Source: Delftia tsuruhatensis NBRC 16741 (GTDB taxonomy: Bacteria > Pseudomonadota > Gammaproteobacteria > Burkholderiales > Burkholderiaceae_C). From it: a stretch of 44,760 bases of DNA. The notes beneath the pieces were generated by a model. It saw only the letters and a list, made by a program, of their open reading frames with translations. It did not search any database and was not told the origin of the DNA. The stretch is from the NCBI RefSeq assembly GCF_001571325.1, contig NZ_BCTO01000072.1:1-44760 (forward strand). Reading direction: 5' to 3'. The first letter of the stretch is position 1. Each line of letters starts with the position of its first letter. This document shows positions 32,831 to 38,786 of the stretch, in pieces. Both the position numbers and the translations under genes were made by a program.

Positions 32831-34252
32831 ATGAAAGCCGAGGACATCCGCCCCAGCCACCTGCGTCCCTACGACCCTCAGTACGACCCACTGGTGGCCG
32901 CCAACCCGGGCCACGGCACGGGCTATGCGCCCACCTACTGGGTCGGCACGGCGGGACGCCCGCCAGACGATGACGGCCCGGTCACCGGCGACATGGACGT
33001 GGACGTGGCCATCGTCGGCTCGGGCTTCACGGGCCTGGCCACGGCCCTGTTCCTGGCGCGCGAACACGGCATCCGCGCCGTGGTGCTGGACGCCAACCAG
33101 ACCGCCTGGGGTTGCACCAGCCGCAACGGCGGCCAGGGGCAGAACGCCAGCGGGCGCCTGTACCGCTCGCAATGGATCGCACGCTGGGGCAAGGACGTGG
33201 CGCTCAAGCTCGACGCCGAGATCCGCGAGGGCTTCCAGACCTTCAAGGACCTGGTGGCCGAATTCCCCGAGTGCGAGCCCCAGCCCGGCGGCCACCTCTA
33301 CATCGCCCACCGCGAAAAGAAACTCGACTTCCTGCGCAACGAGACCCAGATCATGCGCGAGGTCTTCGGCTACGACGCCCGCATGCTCAGCCCCGAGGAG
33401 CTGCGCCGCGACTATGTGAACGATGCCGACAGCCATGGAGCCATGCACGAGCCCGACGGCATCGGCGTGCACCCGCTCAAGCTGGCCTTCGGCTACCTGC
33501 GCAAGGCGCGGGAGCTGGGCGTCAAGGTGCACCCGGCCAGCCCGGTCCTGGGCGTCGAGACGCGCAACGGCGTGCACCACCTGCGCACGCCCGGCGGCAC
33601 CGTGCGGGCACGCGCCGTGGGCTTTGCCACGGGCGGCTACACCAGCAATGCCCTGCATGGCAGCCTGCGCTCCAAGATCATGCCCATCCTTTCGAACTCG
33701 CTGGTCACGCGGCCGCTGACCGAGCAGGAACTGGAGGCCACGGGCTTCAAGACCACCCAGGTCATCACCGACACCCGCACGCTGCGCTTTTACTACCGCC
33801 GCCTGCCCGACAACCGCGTGCAGATCGGCAGCCGCAGCGCCGTCACGGGTGCCGATGCGCCCAACCCCATCCACATGGCCAAGCTGGTGGACGGCCTGCA
33901 CCGCAAGTTCCCGGCGCTCAAGGGCATCACCATCGACTACTCCTGGTGGGGCTGGGTCGATGTGAGCCACGACATGATGCCGCGCGTCTTCCAGCCCGAT
34001 CCGGCCCAGAGCATCTTCTACGCCGTGGGCTATGGCGGCAACGGCGTCTCCTTCTCGGCCCACGCGGGCCGTCGCATGGCCGAGCGCATCGCGGGGCGCC
34101 AGAGCAAGACCTTCGAGCTGCCCATCTACAACTCGGAGCTGGAGTACCCGAACGTCTTCAACATGGTGCGCTCGCCCGCGTTTGCGCCGTTTCGCCGGCT
34201 GGGGCAGCGGTTCCTGTACCACTGGTACTACATGCGCGACGAAAAGCTCTGA
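32831..34252 (+). CDS. FAD-dependent amine oxidoreductase, PuuB/DAO family
   Basis: A 473-residue protein with ribosome-binding site AGGAGAC before ATG 32831. The N-terminal FAD site VAIVGSGFTGLATALFLA (GSGFTG at 63-68) is followed by TAWGCTSRNGGQ, a pattern seen in gamma-glutamylputrescine oxidase-like proteins. The middle substrate domain and the C-terminal FYAVGYGGNGVSFSAHAGRRMAERI complete the D-amino-acid-oxidase fold. Such enzymes oxidise amines to imines with release of H2O2. A polyamine or amino-acid derivative is the likely substrate, given the permease and MocR genes. It is divergent from the NTF2-like gene across a 334-bp regulatory gap. Confidence 0.88.
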   Translation: MKAEDIRPSHLRPYDPQYDPLVAANPGHGTGYAPTYWVGTAGRPPDDDGPVTGDMDVDVAIVGSGFTGLATALFLAREHGIRAVVLDANQTAWGCTSRNGGQGQNASGRLYRSQWIARWGKDVALKLDAEIREGFQTFKDLVAEFPECEPQPGGHLYIAHREKKLDFLRNETQIMREVFGYDARMLSPEELRRDYVNDADSHGAMHEPDGIGVHPLKLAFGYLRKARELGVKVHPASPVLGVETRNGVHHLRTPGGTVRARAVGFATGGYTSNALHGSLRSKIMPILSNSLVTRPLTEQELEATGFKTTQVITDTRTLRFYYRRLPDNRVQIGSRSAVTGADAPNPIHMAKLVDGLHRKFPALKGITIDYSWWGWVDVSHDMMPRVFQPDPAQSIFYAVGYGGNGVSFSAHAGRRMAERIAGRQSKTFELPIYNSELEYPNVFNMVRSPAFAPFRRLGQRFLYHWYYMRDEKL

Positions 34253-34272
34253 ACCCCAACCGATTGCTGCTT

Positions 34273-34307
34273 GGGCCGGCCTCCTGCAGGGGGCCGGCCC
34301 TTTTTTT
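34273..34307 (+). terminator. intrinsic terminator after the FAD oxidoreductase
   Basis: GGGCCGGCC and GGCCGGCCC form a 9-bp GC-rich stem, followed by seven T residues, 20 bp after the stop codon. It lies between converging genes. Confidence 0.9.
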
Positions 34308-34332
34308 CAGCAGCGCCGGGGGCAGCCAGCTG

Positions 34333-34734
34333 CTACCGGTTCCGCATCCAGTCGGCCGTGTTCATGAAGCTGGCCTTGAGGCGCACGCGCAAATCCTCGG
34401 GCACGCCGGTCTCGCCCATGGCCTGGTCCATGCAGGCCACCCATTGGTCGCGTTCCAGGATGCCGATGGAAAACGGCATGTGGCGCATGCGCAGGCGCGG
34501 GTGTCCGAAGCGTTCCTGGTAATGGTCCGGGCCGCCCAGCCAGCCGCACAGGAACCAGAACAGCTTCTGGCGCGCGTCGGCCAGGGTGCTGCCATGGGCG
34601 GCACGCAGTTCGGCATAGCCGGGCTCCAGGTCCATCAGATCGTAGAAACGGTCCACCAGGGCCTGCACCCTGGGCTCGCCGCCGATCCATTCATAGGGGG
34701 TCTGGGGCGCGTTGTTCTGGGATTCCTCTGACAT
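34333..34734 (-). CDS. group II truncated hemoglobin
   Basis: A 133-residue globin. YEWIGGEPRVQALVDRFYDLMD, then LRAAHGSTLADARQKLFWFLCGWLGGPDHYQERFGHPRLRMRHMPFSI with the proximal His in GHPRLRMRH, is the signature of trHbO-type (group II) globins. They bind O2, NO or sulfide with heme in the cytoplasm, and roles in oxygen supply or detoxification differ between species. The length is typical. It is the last gene before the terminator shared with the FAD oxidase side and stands alone on its strand, 39 bp from the MFS gene end. Confidence 0.95.
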   Translation of the reverse strand: MSEESQNNAPQTPYEWIGGEPRVQALVDRFYDLMDLEPGYAELRAAHGSTLADARQKLFWFLCGWLGGPDHYQERFGHPRLRMRHMPFSIGILERDQWVACMDQAMGETGVPEDLRVRLKASFMNTADWMRNR

Positions 34735-34773
34735 GGCGAAAAGCAGCTGGCGGCTGAGTGAAACCCGCGATTG

Positions 34774-36366
34774 TCAGGCATGTGCCATGTCCGTGCTTGC
34801 GTGCGTGCCGGCCCGCAAGAAGGCATACACGCCCAGCGCCGTCAGCACGGTGATGCCAGCCAGCACATCGAGCAAGGTGGAAAAGGCCTGGCCATACGCG
34901 GCCAGCACGGCCGATGCAGGCAGGCCGGGCAGCAGCGACAGCGCGCCGGCGAGATCGCCCGTCACCAGCAACTGTGCGGCCGGGCCGGTGGCCGCCAGCG
35001 CCTGCGGCGCCAGTGGTGCAGCCAGTGCCGACAGCCGCCATGACAGCAGCGCCGCCAGGCCCGCACCCACCAACGCCAGCGCAAAGCCCTCGCCCGCCAC
35101 GCGCACCGTGCTGAAGATGCCCGTGGCCATGCCCGCGCGCTCGCTGGGCACCACGCTCACGGCCAGGCCATCCATCAAACCCCAGGGCAGCCCGATGCCC
35201 AGGCCTATCAGCAGCAGCGGGGGCGCCATCTGCGCAAAGGCCGTGCCCGGCGCGCACCCGCCCAGCCACAGCAGGCCCGCAGCGCACACCAGCAACCCAG
35301 CCAGGCACAGCAGCGCGGCCGAAACCCAGCGCGTGAGCCAGCCCGCCAGCAACGGCACGAACAGCATGGGCAGGGACAGCACAAACATCAGCTGCCCCGC
35401 CTGCAGCGGCCCCATGCCCTCCACACCGATGAAGCGCACCGGCAGCAGCACCAGCAGCACCACGAAGGCATAGGCCGGCGCACCCGCCAGCAACTGCACG
35501 CCCACGAAACGCGGATAGCGAAACAGCGACAGGTCCAGCATGGGCTGCCCCGTGCGCTGCTGCACGCGCCGCTCCACGGCCACAAAGGCCGCCAGCGCCA
35601 GCGCGGCGCCGGCCAGCGGCAGCAGCGCCGCCCCGCTGGACCAGCCCGCCTCCGGCCCCTGCAGCACGCCCCAGGTCAGCAGCGCCAGGGCTGCGGTGAA
35701 CAGCAGCGCACCGGCCCGGTCCAGCCGCTGCGCCTTCGGATTGCGCGACTCAGGCATGCAGCGCAGCCCCAGCACCAGCGCGGCCAGCGCCACGGCGGCC
35801 ACGCAAAGCACCACGCCGCGCCAGCCCGCCACGCCCAGCAACCAGCCCGACAGCAACGGCCCGAAGGCCAGGCCCACGCCAAACGACGTGCCCACGCCAC
35901 TGAAGGCACGCATGCGCGCCGTCCCGTCGAACACCTGGGCCAGCGCCGCCGTGCCGCCCGCCAGCGCGGCCGCCGCGCCCAGGCCCTGCAGCGCACGCAG
36001 CAGGTTGAACACGACAATGGCCCCCTGCCCGCCCAGGCAGGCCTGGGCCAGCGCACTGGCCAGCACCACGCCCAGCCCGGTCAGGAAAACGCGCCGCCGC
36101 CCGTGCAGATCGGCCAGCGCGCCAGCCGCCATCAGCGTGGCGCCAAAGCTCAGCATGAAGGCATTCGTCACCCAGTTGAGCGCCAGCGGCCCGCCGCCCA
36201 GCGCCTCGCGCAGCGCAGACAGGGCCACGGCCGGCCCGGTAAAGCTCAGCGGCATCGCCAGCGCCGCAAGGCAGACCGACAACAGCACCCAGACCGGGGA
36301 CGCATGCGGTCGCGCTGTGCCGTGGAGCGCACCCGGTGCGCGGGAAGAAGTCAGGCAGGAGGACAT
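34774..36366 (-). CDS. MFS transporter, DHA2 (14-helix drug:H+ antiporter) type
   Basis: A 530-residue protein from ATG 36366 (MSSCLTSSRAPGALHG). It has about 14 hydrophobic helices. The first loop carries GALADLHGRRRVFLTGLG (motif A), helix 5 carries FGVGLAFGPLLSGWLLG-type motif C, and ALQGLGAAAALAGGTAALAQ is present. The DHA2 layout with extra helices in the middle fits the length. DHA2 members export drugs, dyes or aromatic compounds. The divergent LysR gene, 127 bp away, is its probable regulator. Confidence 0.9.
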   Translation of the reverse strand: MSSCLTSSRAPGALHGTARPHASPVWVLLSVCLAALAMPLSFTGPAVALSALREALGGGPLALNWVTNAFMLSFGATLMAAGALADLHGRRRVFLTGLGVVLASALAQACLGGQGAIVVFNLLRALQGLGAAAALAGGTAALAQVFDGTARMRAFSGVGTSFGVGLAFGPLLSGWLLGVAGWRGVVLCVAAVALAALVLGLRCMPESRNPKAQRLDRAGALLFTAALALLTWGVLQGPEAGWSSGAALLPLAGAALALAAFVAVERRVQQRTGQPMLDLSLFRYPRFVGVQLLAGAPAYAFVVLLVLLPVRFIGVEGMGPLQAGQLMFVLSLPMLFVPLLAGWLTRWVSAALLCLAGLLVCAAGLLWLGGCAPGTAFAQMAPPLLLIGLGIGLPWGLMDGLAVSVVPSERAGMATGIFSTVRVAGEGFALALVGAGLAALLSWRLSALAAPLAPQALAATGPAAQLLVTGDLAGALSLLPGLPASAVLAAYGQAFSTLLDVLAGITVLTALGVYAFLRAGTHASTDMAHA

Positions 36367-36493
36367 GGTTGGCAAGGCTTTCGCAATTTCCCGGCCGCAC
36401 ATGGCCAGGCATGCATGAACGATAAAAGCGCTGCAATGCCGTGAAAATAGGCGCCAGACTCCCCACACTCCCAACCCCAGGTTGGCAATCGAC

Positions 36494-37375
36494 ATGGACA
36501 GCTTCAGCGGACTCGAATCCTTTGTGCGTGCAGCCGACCTGCTGAGCTTTGCCGAGGCCGGGCGCGCCCTGGGCATCTCGGCCTCGGCCGTCGGCAAGAA
36601 CGTGGCGCGGCTGGAAAAGCAACTGGGCCTGCGCCTGTTCCAGCGCACCACGCGCCAGGTGCGGCTCACGCAGGAAGGCGCGCTGTTCCATGAGCGCTGC
36701 CGCCGCATCCTGGATGAACTGCACGATGCGCGCGCCACCATGCAGGCCGCCGCCGAGGCGCCGCGCGGACGGCTGCGCGTGAGCCTGCCCACCATCGGCT
36801 ACCGCTTCCTGCTGCCCGTGCTGCCCGAGTTCCAGGCCCTGTACCCGGAGGTTGACCTGGACCTGGACTTCAACGACCACCTGGTGGACGTGGTCGAGGC
36901 CGGCCTGGACGTGGTCATCCGCAGCGGCGAACTGGCCGACTCGCGCCTGGTAGCGCGCCGGCTGGGGCCGTTCCGCTTCATCCTGGCCGGCTCGCCCGCC
37001 TACCTGGCGGCACGAGGCATACCGCAATCCCCCGCCGAACTGGCACAGCACAGCTGCCTGCGCTACCGCTTCCTGAGCAGCGGCAAGCTGGAGGAATGGG
37101 TGCTGCCCGGCATGCCGCCCCACCTGCCCGCCGCCCTGGTCTGCAACAACATGGAAGCCATGCTGGGCGCGGCCGTGGCGGGCATGGGGCTGGCCTATAT
37201 GCCGGACTTCCTGGCGCGGGATGCACTGGGGCGTGGCGAACTGCAGCGGGTGCTGGCGGAGGACCTGACGCACACGGGGCAGTTTTCGGCGCTGTGGGCG
37301 TCGAGTCGGCAGTTGTCGCCTAAGGTGAGGGCGTTTGTGGATTTTGTGGGGGGGAGGTTGTTCAAGGAGGGCTGA
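36494..37375 (+). CDS. LysR-family transcriptional regulator
   Basis: A 293-residue protein from ATG 36494 (MDSFSGLESFVRAADLLSFAEAGRALGISASAVGKNVARLEKQLGLRLFQRTTRQVRLT), a textbook LysR HTH of the CrgA/DmlR-like group. The effector domain spans ~90-290 (PRGRLRVSLPTIGYRFLLPVLPEFQALYPEVDLDL...). A TTG at 36482 would add 4 residues and is less likely. It is divergent from the DHA2 transporter gene. It is followed directly by a dispersed element at 37402, which may act in transcript termination. Confidence 0.93.
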   Translation: MDSFSGLESFVRAADLLSFAEAGRALGISASAVGKNVARLEKQLGLRLFQRTTRQVRLTQEGALFHERCRRILDELHDARATMQAAAEAPRGRLRVSLPTIGYRFLLPVLPEFQALYPEVDLDLDFNDHLVDVVEAGLDVVIRSGELADSRLVARRLGPFRFILAGSPAYLAARGIPQSPAELAQHSCLRYRFLSSGKLEEWVLPGMPPHLPAALVCNNMEAMLGAAVAGMGLAYMPDFLARDALGRGELQRVLAEDLTHTGQFSALWASSRQLSPKVRAFVDFVGGRLFKEG

Positions 37376-37401
37376 GTTGTGTCTCTGCTCGCCGGAGTCG
37401 C

Positions 37402-37697
37402 CTTTTTTTGCCCCTGCCGGGTGGTTGTTTTTCGAGGCCGGGTCTCGGCCCGGCGGCCGACTGCCCTTTCTTGATTCGCCAAGAAAGGTCAGATCAAAGA
37501 AGGCGACCCGAATGTCCGCGACCCTCCGCTTCGCTGCGGGCAACCTGCGTCGTGGCAGTTGCGGGGTTCGCCGTGAAACTCTCTTCGCGCTTCGCGCGCC
37601 GCTCAGACAACCGCAGCGAGTCAGATCACGAAGCAGTCCTGTCCTTCGGCAGGACTGCAACCCCGCAACCACCACTCCGCAGGCGCTGACATACGGG
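37402..37697 (-). repeat. dispersed structured intergenic element, complete copy A
   Basis: About 295 bp, read on the minus strand, immediately downstream of the LysR gene. It contains an outer arm pair (37544-37568 with 37659-37683, 21 of 25 positions paired) and an inner 9-bp hairpin (GCAGTCCTG 37633-37641 / CAGGACTGC 37650-37658). Distally there is a GCCGGG/CCCGGC hairpin (37437-37442 / 37449-37454) and CCTTTCTTG/CAAGAAAGG (37465-37473 / 37480-37488). Copy B at 38478-38764 has the same layout. Small open frames in it (RPSASLRATC-type peptides) recur in both copies but in shifting frames, so they are not genes. Confidence 0.85.
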
Positions 37698-37864
37698 AAG
37701 TTGGCTCGGGCCTTCGCTTCGCTCGGCCATTTTTTGGGCGCGCTCGTCGTCCAAAGCCTCTATCATTTCGACCGGCCCCCTGTTCAGGGGCTGGTGCTTC
37801 AAAACACCTTTATAGAGCGGTGCAGCCTCCCCGTCAGCGAGGCCTTGTCACGTCTGGATCATCG
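37698..37864. other. gene-free stretch between repeat copy A and the structured leader
   Basis: No coding frame is supported. A CCCCTG/CAGGGG hairpin lies at about 37780-37793. TTTATA at 37810-37815 could be a -10 box for the downstream leader. A GCCTC/GAGGC hairpin lies at 37825-37829/37839-37843. Confidence 0.35.
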
Positions 37865-38025
37865 GACCGTGGGTGCCTGCCCACGTCCCTGAGGTTACGG
37901 ACGGGATGGGGCTACCCGCAAGGGCGTCCGCACGGCTCTGTACGTGTTTTGAACATCCCGTCCACCTTCTTCGCGCTTCAAAACGTAAAGCGGGTGGCTT
38001 CCATCTCACAGAGGAGAGCGAAACC
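37864..38025 (+). ncRNA. candidate structured 5' leader (pseudoknot-capable) of a small-protein gene
   Basis: Several nested pairings lie directly upstream of a strong ribosome-binding site. GGA-CGTGGG/CCCACG-TCC is at 37864-37888 with one bulge. GGACGGGATG (37899-37908) pairs perfectly with CATCCCGTCC (37954-37963). A CCC-GCAA-GGG tetraloop hairpin (37914-37923) lies inside. GTTTTGAA (37946-37953) pairs with TTCAAAAC (37977-37984). The last two long pairings interlock, so they form an H-type pseudoknot or exclude one another. Function is inferred only. Confidence 0.45.
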
Positions 38026-38079
38026 ATGCACGCCATATGTCCCATCCTGGTTACCGTCACCTGCAGGACCAGGCCATGA
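38026..38079 (+). CDS. 17-residue upstream ORF (possible leader peptide)
   Basis: ATG 38026 is preceded by AGAGGAGAGC, the best ribosome-binding site in this region. It encodes MHAICPILVTVTCRTRP. Its TGA (38077-38079) overlaps the ATG of the next gene (38076) as ATGA, so translation of the two should be coupled. No repeated regulatory codons of one amino acid are evident. It may be a leader peptide regulating the 89-residue gene, or the main product of the structured leader. Confidence 0.45.
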   Translation: MHAICPILVTVTCRTRP

Positions 38080-38345
38080 AGCAGGAAACACGATCCACCA
38101 GCGCCAGAACCACGCAGCTGAACTTCTCCATCACCGAGGTGAACCGAATGGTCCAGATGGGCTGCAACGAGATCTCCTCCATCTCCCAGCTCGCCCAGGC
38201 ATGGCTGCTATCGCCCGAAGGCCTGCGCGACACGGACGTGGTGACCAACGCCTTGCGCACCATTCAGCACAGCGCCGAGCGGCTGGCCACCTACGTGGAA
38301 GACGAGATCTATCTCCTGCGCAACACCGCCAAGCCCGAGGCCTGA
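38076..38345 (+). CDS. small helical protein of unknown function
   Basis: An 89-residue protein from ATG 38076 (MKQETRSTSARTTQLNFSITEVNRMVQMGCNEISS...). It looks entirely alpha-helical after a polar N-terminus, with two amphipathic helices (EVNRMVQMGCNEISSISQLAQAWL; DVVTNALRTIQHSAERLATYVEDEIYLL). There is no signal or membrane segment. I do not recognise a family. The pattern faintly recalls small DUF3077-type proteins of pseudomonads, which I remember as also preceded by conserved structured leaders, but I cannot verify this. It has its own terminator and lies between two dispersed elements. Confidence 0.65.
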   Translation: MKQETRSTSARTTQLNFSITEVNRMVQMGCNEISSISQLAQAWLLSPEGLRDTDVVTNALRTIQHSAERLATYVEDEIYLLRNTAKPEA

Positions 38346-38365
38346 AGCAGTAGCCTCAGCCCACG

Positions 38366-38405
38366 AAAAACAGCCGAGCGCAACAATGGCGCATCGGCTG
38401 TTTTG
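38366..38405 (+). terminator. intrinsic terminator of the small-protein gene
   Basis: AAAACAGCCGA and TCGGCTGTTTT form an 11-bp stem with an inner GCGC/GCGC extension around AACAATG. It ends in TTTT and starts ~20 bp after the stop. The arms allow bidirectional action. Confidence 0.85.
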
Positions 38406-38412
38406 CATTTCC

Positions 38413-38459
38413 GGCTGTTGGCTGTTGGCTGTTGGCTGTTGGCTGTTGGCTGTTGGCTG
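38413..38459. repeat. heptanucleotide tandem repeat (GGCTGTT)
   Basis: Six perfect GGCTGTT units plus a partial seventh (GGCTG). The unit matches the right arm of the terminator just upstream (CGGCTGTTTT), suggesting it grew from that sequence by slippage. It lies outside genes. Confidence 0.95.
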
Positions 38460-38477
38460 CCCCCAGCCTCCCCCTTC

Positions 38478-38764
38478 TGCCCACGCCTGCGTTGGGCGGG
38501 ATGCGGGGTGGCAGCCCTGCCGAAGGACAGGGCTGCTTCGTCATCTGACTCGCCGTGATGTTTGAGTGAAGCGCGCAGCGCGTAACGAGTTTCACGGCGC
38601 ACCCCGCATCCCGCCCAACGCAGGTCGCCCGCAGCGAAGCGAAGGGTCGTGGACAGTTTGGGGCGCGCTTCTTTGCTTCCTTTCTTATCGCGCGATAAGA
38701 AAGGGAGTCGGCCGCCGGGCCGAAACCCGGCCTCGAAAAACAACCACCCGGCAGGGTCAAAAAC
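38478..38764 (+). repeat. dispersed structured intergenic element, complete copy B
   Basis: It mirrors copy A. The outer arms 38486-38510 and 38600-38624 are perfectly complementary over 25 bp. The inner hairpin is GCAGCCCTG/CAGGGCTGC (38511-38519 / 38528-38536). A perfect 26-bp palindrome lies at 38679-38704, and GCCGGG/CCCGGC at 38715-38720/38727-38732. The element starts right at the 3' end of the leftward FtsX gene, in the same relation as copy A to its LysR gene. Where A and B differ in stems, the pairing partners differ too. Confidence 0.88.
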
Positions 38765-38786
38765 CAGGCCCGGACCTGGCCCCAAA

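Noticed and set aside
37408..37892. Small open frames in the dispersed element (RPSASLRATC-like peptides)
   Set aside because: Similar peptides occur in both element copies, but in different frames and with broken ends. The conservation is at the level of DNA/RNA stems, not protein.
37873..38079. A 68-codon frame across the structured leader
   Set aside because: Its start lies inside the leader hairpins without a ribosome-binding site. The well-placed ATG at 38026 in the same frame is better supported.
38413..38459. Possible CRISPR array
   Set aside because: The repeat is a gapless 7-bp tandem with no spacers, and no cas gene is in the window.
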